From assembly GCA_030562195.1 (NCBI GenBank), contig JAUJPP010000012.1, positions 22,320,001 through 22,384,000 of the forward strand: a stretch of DNA of 64,000 nucleotides, read 5' to 3'. The notes beneath the pieces were generated by a model, which saw only the letters and a program-made list of their open reading frames with translations, searched no databases and had not been told where the DNA came from. Within the stretch, counting starts at the first letter, position 1. Each line of letters opens with the position of its first letter. Origin of the DNA: Nipponacmea schrenckii (lineage: Eukaryota; Mollusca; Gastropoda; Lottiidae). The translations under genes and the position numbers were made by a program. Of this stretch, positions 21,515 to 33,754 are shown in pieces.

Positions 21515-21840
21515 TTTGTTCGTTCATTCATTCATTCATTTTTCTTCGAAGATGTTCTGAAGTTTTTTTTTTATTCATATATATCTGTTCTGTTATTCAA
21601 TATTATGTTCATTTCTTCACTCTATTATTTATTTGTCCATAAGCTGTTTGTTTTCATTCATTCATTTATTCATTCATTTCTTCACTCTATTGTTTATTTG
21701 TCCATAAGCTGGTTCTTTCATTCATTCATTCTTTCATTCAATCATTCAGGACTTCAATCAATCAATCAATCATTCATTCAAATTGATTATATCTGTTCTT
21801 TAAGCATTCATTCATTCTCACTTTAATTCATTTATCCAGT
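21515..21840. repeat. ATTC-rich interrupted microsatellite
   Basis: Runs of ATTC, with a larger duplication around TTCACTCTATT and TTATTTGTCCATAAGCTG near 21615 and 21680. The crossing open frame is a repeat translation. Confidence 0.85.
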
Positions 21841-22192
21841 ATTTTATCCAATCAATATAGAGTGTTCAACCCTCTGATATTTTTCCTATTAAAAGTTTGA
21901 AAGTTCGTGATACGTTGCGACAATATAATTCTATCAGTTTATCCTCGAACCTGTTATTTTCTGACCTGCAGTTCCACACGGAATCGATAAAATTTCATCT
22001 TGCAACTCAGCTGTTTGGAATTGGTCTAGACTTTGTGGAACTTGCAGGAATTCTGGCACTCAATTGACAACAGATTGATCTTCACTGTAGCTTGATTGAG
22101 GATTTTTTTAATCGCAATGTATTAAATTCTAAAACAGTTTCAAAGAAGTTTGATAGAGCATTGGATGTAAAATGGTTTTGTAAAATATTTTA

Positions 22193-22429
22193 TGTGTATC
22201 AGAGACACTGAAATCATCAATTTACACCATTCCAATTTTCAGTTTGATGTCTGTGGTTCCTGTAATTCCACTATAACTAAGTCTTTGATGACCTCACTTA
22301 TCTCTTTATTTGATACAAGCATATTTTGACGTCATTAAACTCTTCAGTATGTTGGATTGCAGGAACCACAGATGTCTGATTGAAAATTGGAATGGTGCAA
22401 ATTGATGCTATCAGTGTTCCTGATACACA
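22193..22429. mobile_element. Foldback (long inverted-repeat) element
   Basis: The left arm 22193-22270 and right arm 22353-22429 are near reverse complements over about 77 bp. The left arm reads TGTGTATCAG, CCATTCCAATTTTCAG, CTGTGGTTCCTG; the right arm reads CAGGAACCACAG, CTGATTGAAAATTGGAATGG, CTGATACACA. The spacer of about 80 bp has no coding potential. Other members of the family are at 42393-42520 and 57255-57560. Confidence 0.75.
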
Positions 22430-23060
22430 TTCCAAATTTTGAAACCCCTTGACAATCTCTTTAACCACAGACTCCTGATTGAAAATTAGAATGGTGCAAA
22501 TTGATACTATCAGTGTTCCTGATACACATTCAAAATTTCGAAACCTCTTGACAATCTCTTTAACCACAGACTTCTGATTGAAAATTAGAATGGTGCAAAT
22601 TGATGCTATCAGTGTCTCTGATACACATTCCAAGTTTCGAAACCTCTTGACAATCTCTTTTACTACAGATGTCTGATTGAAAATTAGAATGGTGCAAATT
22701 GATGCTATCAGTGTTCCTGATACACATTCAAAATTTCGAAACCTCTTGACAATCTCTTTAACCACAGACTTCTGATTGAAAATTGGAATGGTGTAAATTG
22801 ATGCTATCAGTGTCTCTGATACACATTCCAAGTTTCGAAACCTCTTGACAATCTCTTTTACTACAGATGTCTGATTGAAAATTAGAATGATGCAAATTGA
22901 TGCTATCAGTGTTCCTGATACACATTCAAAAACTAGAAAACCTCTTGACAATCTCTTTTACTACAGATGTCTGATTGAAAATTAGAATGATGAAATTGAT
23001 GCTATCAGTGTTCCTGATACACATTCAAAAATTAAAACCTCTTGACAATCTCTTTAATAT
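22330..23060. repeat. 99-bp satellite derived from the foldback right arm
   Basis: Seven units are spaced by exactly 99 bp, measured at TCAGTG (22411, 22510, 22609, 22708, 22807, 22906 and 23005). Each contains CTGATTGAAAATTAGAATGG, CAGTGTTCCTGATACACATT and CCTCTTGACAATCTCTTTA. The first unit is itself the right arm of the foldback element. Since 99 is divisible by three, a 217-codon minus-strand frame with 33-residue repeats runs through it; I regard this as a by-product. Confidence 0.92.
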
Positions 23061-23339
23061 GATGTCTTTGAAAAAATGTTGAAAATTGTGCTAAGTGAAA
23101 ATTTACCCCACTTTCTCATTTGTTGGTTAATGTGTTTATCATATGTCATGAAGTAAATTCTATTTAGACCATTTAGAATCTTAACAAATGACTGATGAAT
23201 TTATGAATGTGTCATTTGAAGGTGATAAATAAAGATATAGAAAACCTTGCTAATAGAAATTTTAAGCCACTTTCTAGTGGGTGTAATGTAGTTTTCGTAT
23301 GCATGAGGGTTAAAGTAAGATTCGGGTAGCCAATCCTAG

Positions 23340-23590
23340 AAAAGGGTGCTTGTAAAGAATTAGTAAAAAGAACTGAGGGTGTTAGTAAGAATAGTAGCCA
23401 TCCTAGAGGGTGTAATAGTAAAGATATCAGTAAGCCAACCTAGAGGGTGTAATAGTAAAGATATCAGTAAGCCAACCTAGAGGGTGTAATAGTAAAGATA
23501 TCAGTAAGCCAACCTAGAGGGTGTAATAGTAAAGATATCAGTAAGCCAACCTTGAGGGTGTAATAGTAAAGATAGCCGTAGCCAAACTAA
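23340..23590. repeat. 37-bp tandem repeat, about six copies
   Basis: The unit AGAGGGTGTAATAGTAAAG plus ATATCAGTAAGCCAACCT repeats every 37 bp. Single relatives lie near 4085 and 45270, and an inverted, degenerate set lies just upstream of exon 7 (62240-62430). Confidence 0.9.
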
Positions 23591-24026
23591 GAGGCTTTCA
23601 AGAGCCACAAAAAATTTAGGATCAAATCTTAAGGAAATTATTATTGGACCTTAAAACCTTGCCTTAAATTTAAAGAAAAGTTGAAACTGTGAAACACTTT
23701 AAAAGTCTCTGGTATCTCAATCGAAACACTTGAAACATTGTGCTTGAAAACCTGAGAAAAAAAACCACAGTCTGTTTATTTACTTTTAAGTTTAAAATTA
23801 TATGAAAATTCAAGATAAATTTACAACTTTCTAACACATTCCTTACAATAAATATAACAAAAAAAAACATGCTTCATATTCAGACTTAACTTGTTTTCAG
23901 TGAAAAACTCAGGCACTTAAGAATGGATTTTTGAAGTCCTCATTCGAAAAGTTAGCATATATTAGCTTGCTCCATTGTGAAACACCGTTTATGGCATTAG
24001 GCAACTTTTAAATTAAGTTAGTCACC

Positions 24027-24093
24027 ATGCCTATCTTTATAAGTCCATTAAAGTGTAGAAGAGTAGGATGTAAAACTCCATTCATTTCATTTT
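24027..24093 (+). mobile_element. SINE-1 tail fragment
   Basis: CCATGCCTATCTTTATAAG, then GTGTAGAAGAGTAGGATG and TAAAACTCCATTCATTTC. Confidence 0.65.
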
Positions 24094-24529
24094 GTATGAT
24101 TGCATTCATCATACAATGATGTTGAAGCATATAAGTAATAAAATCGACAACTTCAACTTTGGTATATGTACTCATCTAACTTAATAATAATTCACTAGAT
24201 CTACGTTCTTAAAACTGCGTTATATTTTTTGTGTATTTTCCCACGAACTCTTAGTGATATGATTAAATACACTTAAATGTTCATGGGTAATGGGTACAAA
24301 ATATTATACGGTACTTCACTACTTCTTTATTGGTACTTGTAATTAATGACTGTTTTATATCAATATGTAACTATAGTATTTTATAGTAAACTAGTACAAG
24401 AGGTGTATTCTTAAAAAATTTGTATAGGATAAAATCCAGATTTTACTAAAATACACATTATTGCAGATAATTGACTTTTGTAGCCTTCTGATAACTTCCA
24501 AGGGTATGGTCAAACGGGATAAACTTTTA

Positions 24530-24770
24530 TGCCCGTCTGAACGCTCGCCATAAACAGTTAACCAGGTTCGAAAGATGGTTGATGTATAAGCTGCCTTAAC
24601 TTTTGTCGTATAAACACACTATTAGTGTCTGACCAATCAGTGGCCTTGAACGCTTGCCGAACAAACGTAAACCAGGTTCAAGATAGGTAGTTATACAAGC
24701 TGCTTAACTTTTGGCGTATAAACACACTATTAGTGTCTGACCAATCAGTGGCCTTGTACTCCAAAATTAT
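24530..24770. repeat. Two-copy tandem repeat, about 120 bp
   Basis: A segment with GAACGCTCGCC, AACCAGGTTCGAAAGATGG, GTATAAACACACTATTAGTG and CTGACCAATCAGTGGCCTTG is present twice in tandem, the second copy ending near 24756. I recognise no function. Confidence 0.85.
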
Positions 24771-24985
24771 TTTAAGACATACAGTTTTCCAATTGGATGA
24801 AAAAACTAAATTTAAAATCAAATTTTTAGGGATTGACCAATCAGATGATTGGAGCTCTTAAATGATTAAGTTAAGTTTTGAAGAATAATGTGCTGAGGAT
24901 TATAGTGCTGCAGTAATTATGGATTGTTTAAAATTTTCAAATTTTATTTCATTCTAAGTCGTTTGGATGGAAATAACAGCTCTTT

Positions 24986-25118
24986 GTAAGGCCTGTTATG
25001 TTAAAGAGGGTGATGTTTGGAAAAAATCCTTCATTGCACACTGCATGGTGTTGCCTGTCTTCGTATGTCCCATTGAGTGCAGAAGAGTAGGATGTAAAAC
25101 TCCATTCATTTCATTTTG
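24986..25118 (+). mobile_element. SINE-1 3' fragment
   Basis: It holds GTAAGGCCTGTTATGTTAAA, CTTCATTGCACACTGCATGG, GTGCAGAAGAGTAGGATG and TAAAACTCCATTCATTTC. The head and most of the body are missing. Confidence 0.75.
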
Positions 25119-25689
25119 TATGATTACATTCCTTTTAATTCAATGAATATAAAAATCTCCCATCCACCTCAATTTTTTAAAATTTGAAGATTCTAATATA
25201 GGTATTAAATTTAGAGTGTGTACCTGTGACCTAATTAGATATCAACTGGGGTATAAATAACTTAATTTTTAAAATCAAGCACCTGCTCTCAATCTGCTAA
25301 TCTGATTGGTTAATATTCATTCAGTCGGTTAATCTGATTGGTTATTAGTGTGAGAATATCACCCTCAGTCTGTATCCCACACTGAATGTCTCACCCCACA
25401 CTCCGTCTTGTATCTATAAACGATATTTGATTGAATAGTAAGTTGCCTGAGGCCATATCCAAACGTTTTCTATTGAATTTCTTTTTCTACTGTTTTCTAC
25501 CTGATATTGTGTGATTGTTTGTTTTTTAATTTTTGAACGAATTAATCAAATTTAAAGATGATTAAAAACTGAATTTTTTAAAAGTAACATTTTGATGAAT
25601 AAGCTTTTAGACATTTATACACTTTTATAATATCCATTAAAATTTTATAGAAATTTATTGTGAATTTTCTTTTTTTTTTGGACGTTCTC

Positions 25690-25880
25690 ACGTTTGAGTC
25701 AAGCAAAAATTTTTCAGAGATCTGACTAAAAATTGGTATGATTTGAATTAATTCTTTCAGTGTTTCTGACACACATAAAAAGTTCAGAAAACCATGTTAC
25801 AAATCCCTGTAAGATCAATTTGCAATCAGAAGTCTGTGATTCCTGCAATTCCAATAAAATTAGGTGTTTGATTGCATCAT
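25690..25880. mobile_element. Diverged foldback-element relative
   Basis: It contains GACTAAAAATTGGTATGATT, TTTCAGTGTTTCTGACACAC and, further on, CAGAAGTCTGTGATTCCTGC plus AATTCCA, matching arm sequences of the foldback family. A smaller piece is at 27118-27200. Confidence 0.55.
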
Positions 25881-26846
25881 TATTGCAAATGTCTAAATTA
25901 TATCTTAAGGTCTGTGTTAAATTGAAAGAACTACAAACTACAACCAAAGTACAAATTTCATCAATCAAAATTGGGAAAAAAATGGAGTCTGAATCAAAGT
26001 CACTTTGTCGCCAAATACTTAAAACAGTAAACACCAAATTTTATTGAAATTGATTAGAAATTGCCAAAAAACGCAGGCGTACAAACACAAGGTTTTCGAC
26101 AATGGAGGTTAAAAATTTGAGGTTAATTGATCTCGCCCAAGAAATTTGTCGTACTGAGTAAACAGTCCTGTTGACATATCACTACACAAAACATTTTAAC
26201 GTTACTGCACCATCGCCAAACTCCACATACAATTACACATTTTTCTCATTTGTTGTCATTTTTCTCTTGTTTTTGTGTTTTCGAATAAGTTACTGGATAA
26301 ATAATGAATTTTAAGGAAAAGAAATTGTCGTCTGGAGTTAATTTTGGCTTTGATTGAATAACGTTGGAGTGAAGGTTTAGGGTAGGGAAGTGTTGGATTC
26401 TGGGTAATTCCACGGTAGAGTCATTCATGAGACTCTGCGTAAAATATTCGACAAAATGCTATGCAGGAATACTAAAATTATTATCAACTACCCATATTTT
26501 TTGGTCATTACTGAGGAAATGGCGTCAATTTTTAAAGCTTACAACTAAAGGAACAAGATGCAGTGAAAATTAGCTGTATTCAGAATTCCAGAAAAACCAG
26601 CGCCAAAGAAAAAGAGAAATTGAACATCTAATAAAATGGAACAATAGAATGGTGTCAATACATGGAATTTAATTCTATAAAATAAAAAAAATTGAATGTC
26701 TATTTAAATATTTTCTATTGATGAAGTGTGATGGGAAAAAGGTTGGGAAAATATGCCTTGTTGCCCTTTGAACTTTTATTTACATTAGGTTCCTTACATG
26801 GTTTTCTGTTGAGTTATTTTACATTTGACTTATACTTCAAACATTG
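25881..26846. other. Intron 2 stretch without clear features
   Basis: AT-rich sequence. Short open frames on both strands lack any domain or codon pattern suggesting a gene. Confidence 0.5.
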
Positions 26847-27077
26847 GAGTGAATGAATGGAGTTTTACGTCCTACTCTTCTGCACCTTATGGGCTAATAA
26901 AGACTGGCAGCGTGCAATGAGGGAAATTTTGCCAGGACAGCGGCATTCCCAAATCTTTTTGCGTTTTCCAACTGTTGAGGGATCTTTAACGTACACAGCC
27001 TGTAGCACACAGGGCCGTGGTTGATTGTCCCATCCGAACAAATGGTTAAACCCTAGACCCTCAGGTTAGTGAGCAGT
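26847..27077 (-). mobile_element. SINE-1, internally deleted, minus strand
   Basis: On the plus strand it begins with the reversed tail (GAATGGAGTTTTACGTCCTA, CTCTTCTGCACC), passes body landmarks (GAGGGAAATTTTGCCAGGAC, GATTGTCCCATCCGAACAAA) and ends in ACCCTAGACCCTCAGGTTAG, the reversed box B region of the head. Part of the body between the two is deleted. Confidence 0.75.
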
Positions 27078-27399
27078 TAGATTTTGGAATGAGGGGTTAG
27101 GTTTCGATATTCATGTAGAATTGCAGGAACTACAGACATCTGATGGAATATTAGAAAGATACACACCAATGCTATACATAAATAGTTTAGAAAAACTCCT
27201 TACAAACTCCAAAACAAATTCATGTAGATAGGGAAAACAGGGGATTTCTGGCGCAGAGGGCATTTTACACCACTCTATTAAAAAAGCTAATATTTACAAT
27301 ATTTAGCTGTGAATTAAGAATCAATTTGTAAAGATTAAGTGAGAACTTTGCTATTGTAAGATCCTCCAGGGAAAAACTGCACCTGGCTTTCTTATACTT

Positions 27400-27860
27400 G
27401 AACGGATGAATGAATTGTTGATTGAAAGAAAGGAGCAAATAAATTAGCACTTGAATGAATGAAAAGAATTGTCAGTTGAGCAGTTGAATGAATGAAATGA
27501 ATTGTCAAAAAAGGAGCAATAAAATGAAAGTAAGGATCAAATAAATGAGCAGTTGAATGAATGAATGAATGAATGAAATGAATTGTCAAAAAAGGAGCAG
27601 TTAAATGAATGAAAGTAAGGAGCAAATAAATGAGCGAGTTGAAATGAATGAATGAAATGAAAAGTCAAAAAAGGAGCAGTTAAATGAAAGAAAGTAAGGA
27701 GCAAATAAATGAGCAGTTGAATGAATGAATGAATGAATGGTTGAATGAATGAATGAATGGTTGTATGAATGAATGAATGGTTGTTGAAAAGAATTGTCTA
27801 AAAAATAGCAGTTAAATGAATGAAAGAAGCAAATAAATTAACAGTTGAATGAATGAATAA
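27400..27860. repeat. GAAT-rich higher-order repeat
   Basis: GAATGAAT runs are interspersed with blocks such as GAATTGTCAAAAAAGGAGCA, GTAAGGAGCAAATAAATGAG and CAGTTGAATGAATG, giving an irregular period of about 60-100 bp over a simple-sequence base. Confidence 0.85.
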
Positions 27861-28829
27861 ATGAATTACCAAAAGAATGAGTAAACAATATTAAGAAACT
27901 TAGAAATAGAGTAGAAATAGAGAAGTAGAGAAATAACGAATGAATGAAGTGAAATATTATCTAATTCAGTAAAATAATCAAAGAGAAACGAAATCAAAGC
28001 TATTTTATATCTTATCTGATAAAGAATCAAAGCAAAATGTATCAGAAGATATCTAAATAAAAAATCTGAAATTGATAAACTTTGTGGTGAAGTGGTGTGT
28101 ATTAACTAACGTTGGTAGTTTAGAAATAAATAGATTTTGGTGGTTATGGGTACTTTGAATCATAATAGGGTTTGGGGTCTTGAATAAGTCTTCTACCCCT
28201 TGGTGTTCATTTGGATTTGCTCCCCCCCCTCCCCTCGTTTTGAACAACCTCCCCTCGTTTTGATCTTTCCTCTACCTCTACTTTAAATTCTTTTTTAATC
28301 ATTTGACATATTGCAAATATTGCCTTGCAAATTTTTCAGCACCTGTTCACCTCCAACCCTCCCTAAGCCTTTGTTTGCTAGAAACGCCACTACCCCCTCC
28401 TGCCCCATCAAGCCACCAAGATAATTGCTTTCATGCCCTCCTTAGTGCCTTATGGTACATCTTATCTGGTATAGCTATTTACGTATGTTCAAGTGATTAT
28501 CACCATGTCAGATATGATAGCCTCTGGTCAGTTGGCCAATTAACATTTTAATTAATATACCTCGTTAATTACATCATCAGTGGTCACATGACAGTAATGT
28601 CTTCATCATTACTAATTGATTTAAGATTTATTTTGGGTTTATCTGATGGTGATTTTAGAGAGGAGTGTAGCTCAAATTGATAGGTGTTTGAAGCCTTGTG
28701 ACATCTCATTTAGTATATCTTTGGAGATAGGGTGATGCAGTGAATGTTATTATTGACCTCTTCCATTGACGTAAATGATGTTTGTGTATCTAAATAGCAG
28801 CGCTGGCCAATGCAGGAATCTGACTGATA
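27861..28829. other. Intron 2 stretch without clear features
   Basis: AT-rich sequence with a C-rich patch near 28221-28260, where CCTCCCCTCGTTTTGA occurs twice in tandem. No gene seen. Confidence 0.5.
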
Positions 28830-29140
28830 AAATTTAAGTTCTCAAGAATGGTCAATATGAGTATATATTCATCAGTGAACTTACCTGGTGTCATAAAGTA
28901 ACAGAATCTCTTAAAATCTTGAAAACTCACAAAACAAACGTAATTTTTGAAAAATGCTTTATCAATTTTTTTTTTTTCAATAATCAAATGCATCTTTATG
29001 GATAATTACTTAGTTTTTTGGATATTTATTTTTTTATGTTATTTATGGCAGCAGGTATATTTACTGATGAATAGAGCTCTTATTGGCCAAGTTTGAAATG
29101 TTAAATTTTATGTTCATTGTAAGACCTATTATCTCTTTAA
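28830..29140 (-). mobile_element. MITE family M1, minus orientation
   Basis: It begins at AATTTAAGTTCTCAAGAATGG, without the outer part of that terminal repeat, and ends in GACCTATTATCTCTTTAA. It is inverted relative to the copy 300 bp to the right. Confidence 0.8.
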
Positions 29141-29442
29141 TAAGGACTGGGTTTATCAGATAAGTTGCTAGTCTATTTGTAAAATTAGGGGCCTGAAGGG
29201 ATTGAAGATAAGAAGAGAAATGTATTAGTATTAACATCTTTATTTATTTCCGTATCTTCTACCATGATTTAAATTACCTCCCTTTATCAATAAATAATTA
29301 GAACCGTTGTTAACTTTATCTAAATAGCTTTACATGAAATTAAATTTGAGGAACAGACTTTTATGGACTAAATAGCTAAGTTAATTTTGAATGAAAGGAA
29401 AGGTCTATTATTGTTACCAAGATATAGTTGTTTAAATCGTAC

Positions 29443-29764
29443 CTTATAGGTCTTAGAATGAACATAAAATTTTTAAATTTTGAATTTAGCCAATAAGATC
29501 TCTATTTATCAGTAAATATACCTGCTACCATAAATAACATAAATAATAAATAGATATCCCAAAAAATAAGTAATTATCCATAAAGATGTATTTGATTATT
29601 GAAAAACACTTTATAAATTGATTAAACGTTTTTTTAAAAATGATTAAGTTTTGTGAGTTTTCCAGATTTTAAGGGATTCTGTTACTTTATGATGAATATA
29701 TACTCATATTGACCATTCTTGATAAATAAAATTTATGTTTATACTAAGATACAGTATCCCTTAA
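29443..29764 (+). mobile_element. MITE family M1, plus orientation
   Basis: It starts CTTATAGGTCTTAGAATGAA and ends ACAGTATCCCTTAA. A short internal deletion removes ACACCAGGTAAGTTCACTG relative to the complete copy at 14250. Confidence 0.8.
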
Positions 29765-31325
29765 ATAGTTGCATGTTGTCCAGTTTTATAGAAGGCCTGG
29801 TATGAGAGGATGAAATCTTACAAAAGAAACAACCAATTTCATACAGATGGCTTTATCCAAATATAATATTTAGAAGTTTCTCATTTTTCCTTGTTTCATT
29901 TTTATCAGAATGTGTTTTAAATTTTTGATATTTTCATTTGGTAAGATTACTGTAATATTACCAGTCTAGACTGAAAAACAGACTGTAAAAATATGGTTTG
30001 AAATTCTTTTACATGTCTTGTTTTATTTGTATTTGAAAAAAAATAAACATTTCATAAATATTTGAAGATTATTATGGAATTCGATAATTCTGTATTTACT
30101 TAAAGTTACTATTTATATCCCAGCACCTGGTTTAAAGGAGCCCAGGCTTATTTGTTTCGGACAATCATCCATGTATATCCATAATTATCTGTGTTTGAAA
30201 AATCATAATGTCTTAAGATATTACGAACGTCCCGTCATATTGGAAAACGGTTCGTCTTGATAATCAAAGAGTTATCCTTCCCGTCATGCAATAGCGGTCA
30301 TCTATATAAATAGACTACAACGCATTTTGAATTGTAGACTTTGTCAACAGGACACACAATTTTCAGACTGACTGGAGACCAGCCGCGTACAGCACGGAAA
30401 AAATGAATAGTGAAATTTTTGTTTGATGTATATTTCAAGGTATTTTGCAATTTTCTTAGAGCTTGAGTATTTCTGAGGACTGTTTAAATGTAACAAAGGC
30501 CCAAAACGGCCCCTAAAAATCAAGATTGGGCCCCTTTAAGCTTTGCCAGTCACCCTTTCAAAAAACTAAAGAAAAAGCTTATTTTGTGCTTGCAAAAAAT
30601 ATTTGAATAAAATTCATGGAGACAATTTTACCATTACATCACTTTCTTTATAAGGTAGAACATAATAAAATAGTGGTCATGGATTCTAATCTAAGACGGT
30701 ATAAGAAAGTCTTCTTCATTCAGTTGACTGACCTCATTGACTGGAATGAAGATCTTGGAATCTGTTATTGTGTCATTGATTTAAAATGCTCAACTCTTGG
30801 ACAGTTTTGAATATTTCAACTTGGCATTTTTAAATTTCATAACTGAAAATAGATAAATAAATACTAAAAACAACATTAAAAGAATTTTGGTAATCCATCT
30901 TAAAAACTATTTGAAAAATTTCCTGAACCATTAAAAAAAAATTCTGAATACAGTGACAAGATATAAGATAGTGTTACAATCTGCAGGTGTAAAGATTAAT
31001 TAATTTTAAGCTAATTAAGAAATGTTCGTTAATTATTCATGAGGACAATGGTGCATTGATAAATGATAATGACAATTAAAACACTTGATGTACTGATTAA
31101 TTAAAAATTATCTTTGGTCTCCAGAGTCTGAGGTGTTAAACAGAGGTCAATGACTCAAATTGACGTCTGAAAGAAGGATAATGCTCTGTTACTTGTTTGA
31201 AGTCGAACATTTGATTTGGATTTGACAAAATGCATACAACTTTGTCATAAATCAGTTTCTTTCTTTTTGGACTTTGTTGTTAGTAAAAGATTCAAATGTG
31301 AATATTTCTTCAGAATTAAGAATCA
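29765..31325. other. Intron 2 stretch without clear features
   Basis: AT-rich sequence without an array, recognisable element or plausible gene. Confidence 0.5.
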
Positions 31326-31329
31326 ACAT

Positions 31330-31745
31330 AATTTTTTAAGGATAACAACTTAGGCTTGCAAGGATCCTTTTCTACCAAATCTGGTCCTTAGTCAAACGAT
31401 CCTTTTTCTACCAGCAGATCCTTGACCAAACAGCTTCATATTGATTTTACAAGAACAACTTAGGTTTGCAAGGATCGGTTCTACCAGCTGGTCCTTAGTC
31501 AAACGATCCTTTTTCTACCAGCAGATCCTTGACCAAACAGCTTCATATTGATTTTACAAGAACAACTTAGGTTTGCAAGTCCACCGTGACAGGGATCCTG
31601 TCTACCAGCTGGCCCTTGGTCAAACCTCTTAGTATAGATTTTATAGGATAACAACTTAGGTTTACAATAATTCTGTCCAATGGATGGTCTTTGACCAAAA
31701 TACTTGTCTTTGGTCTTTCCCAGCTTATAACCATTTACAGCACGT
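31330..31745 (-). mobile_element. SINE-2 3' region, repeated fragments
   Basis: Four or so successive reversed SINE-2 segments carry AAGGATAACAACTTAGG or a variant, GATCC...TCTACCAGC and CCTTGACCAAAC. The third is the best preserved (CCACCGTGACAGGGATCC at 31581). The pattern suggests tandem duplication after insertion. Confidence 0.75.
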
Positions 31746-33082
31746 TCGTGCAATAATAATGAGGGAAGATAAGCTAGGTTAGCAAGCTTTCACACCTAAA
31801 TCAAATGTGCAGTATTTTATTGTTAAGGTACATGCAATATAAAAAAGTACCATTCATCGCTTTTATGGGTTTTGAGATTGAAAAAGTATCACATGTAGAT
31901 AAGCTTTATACTCAAATAAGACTTTTTTGGCAATTTTCTCATGAAAATAAATCATGCTCTCTAAAAATGAAAAACAATTTTGAATATTATCTATAATATC
32001 ATAAATAACAAAAAAAATGTTTATAGTGAGGTCACAAACATGACAAAATGAAATTTGAAATTTGAAAATAATCATTTTGCATTGTGTAGGTGATATGAAA
32101 ATACATCAAGATTCATCAAAATACATTGTGAAATGTCAAAACTAACCCAGTTCCCATGGATTTAATTTCATCAAGTTTTAATAACTTCTCCCATGATATG
32201 AAATAAAATTAGATATACCACGCTTGAATACATTCGTATACCCCAACTTTGACATAATTATATGCTTTTAGTATAATTTGTATATCAGCATTTATGTTCT
32301 GCTTTTACCGTTACAAAGTAGTCCTTAATAGATTGTTATGACCCCTAATATCTTTTTGATAAAAAGGGGTTATCATTTGAATTTTAAGTGGTTGTTTGTG
32401 ATGAGAAAATTTTTCAAATTCAGATTTTTGGGAGTTTGATACGCTATTTAGCAATGTTTTTTCGAACTATTAAAATTAAGAATTAAAGAATATTTGGTAT
32501 GAATTACAAGTGTTTGATTTTTGAATAATTAAATTATTCTATACCTTAGTCAGCTAATTGTACACATATAGTCTGCAGTGTGCAATGAGGGAAATTTTAT
32601 ATTATCAATTGTCTCTGAATGTGAATACATTTTGGCACATTCGACACCAAATTCCTAAAAGCAGAACCAATAAATTTTTTTCTTATTTTTTTTCAAAGTT
32701 TCAAATATACTTGTATATTATTGAAAAGATAAAATTTCGTTTTTTTTTTAAAAATATGTATTTTTTATGTGTCTGTGGAAGTTTATATTTGATGTATTTA
32801 CTCAATAAACTTTCCTTGCCAAATTTACACCAGAAAAATGTGGAAGTCTGAAAAAAAAATGAAATCATAGACTGTGAAAATATTTCATAATAAAGCTGAA
32901 ATTTAATGCCAGGTTTCAATCCAGTCGACACATTTTTTTTCAACGAAGTTTGCAACAATTCCCCTCATTGCTCACACCATTAGTAATTACTGGCTTAAAG
33001 TAGGATGTAAAACTCCAAATCATTTGTGACATTTATAAACTCTAATAGATTTAGATGGCTACATACTAAAGGTTGAATGAAC
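31746..33082. other. Intron 2 stretch with SINE-1 scraps
   Basis: Mostly AT-rich unique-looking sequence. SINE-1 remnants are a reversed GTGCAATGAGGGAAATTTTA near 32580 and a forward CCCCTCATTGCTCACACC...TGTAAAACTCC at 32957-33018. Confidence 0.5.
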
Positions 33083-33240
33083 TAATTTTTTTTATACGCC
33101 CACATTTTAATGTCGTCACTGTTCAGTCCGTCTGTCCGTCCACAATTGCTAGGCAACCGCTTTTTTTTTGTGAAGTATTATGGCATAGAGAGTTGTTTAT
33201 TTACATGATGTTATTTCCTTGGTTATGTCGAGCAAATGGC
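33083..33240 (+). mobile_element. Remnant of a dispersed element (ACGCCCAC type)
   Basis: It contains TTTTATACGCCCACATTTTA, CAGTCCGTCTGTCCGTCCAC and TTGCTAGGCAACCGC. I associate this combination with an abundant non-coding repeat in mollusc genomes, from memory. There is no coding capacity. Confidence 0.4.
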
Positions 33241-33267
33241 GGCTGTGGGTCCCGACTGTGGGTCCCA

Positions 33268-33440
33268 ACTGTGGGTCACGACCTTGAATAAGTCATCTTC
33301 ACTTATAATTCCAGTCCACCCAGCTGTAAATGGGTACGGATAATTCAGAAAAAATGCCAAGAAGTTGTCTGATTACGGACAATTTGTATTTCATAACATA
33401 ATTTGTTATCCTTGTAAAATATAGTTGTTTCTTTCTTTTT
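33268..33440 (+). mobile_element. SINE-2 3' part, plus strand
   Basis: It has ACCTTGAATAAGTCATCTTC, ACCCAGCTGTAAATGGGTAC, AATGCCAAGAAGTTGTCTG and ATCCTTGTAAAATATAGTTG, with an internal deletion of the GGATCC block. Three imperfect copies of CTGTGGGTCCC precede it. Confidence 0.8.
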
Positions 33441-33754
33441 TATTTTTCCTATCTTCTATCGCATGTGTTACGATTTTACCTGCATCACATTTATCAATTG
33501 ATGATGCCAACTACAAGCGATGACTCATTCTGAATTCACTAAAAATACCACAAAACAATTTAGTTACTTATTCTCCCCAAAACACAGGATCTAGTTTAAA
33601 AGCAGATTTATTATTTTGACAACTAAAACTGGGTTTAGGTTGAAAAATGTCTTCGTTTGTCATTTTCAATTTATTCAATTATGTATGTCACAAAACATGC
33701 GTTGTACTCATTCTCGTATTGCACAAAAACATACATGTCAGAGGTAACCATGGG

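Noticed and set aside
22298..22951. 217-codon minus-strand frame with 33-residue repeats
   Set aside because: The 99-bp satellite period is a multiple of three and lacks stops in that frame. The unit is derived from a non-coding foldback arm.
22193..23060. CRISPR array (regularly spaced repeats)
   Set aside because: The DNA is eukaryotic and intron-bearing. The repeats are contiguous satellite units without unique spacers, and no cas genes are present.
33073..33291. 72-codon open frame as a gene
   Set aside because: It spans a dispersed-element remnant and a GTGGGTCC repeat. No domain or splice context is evident.
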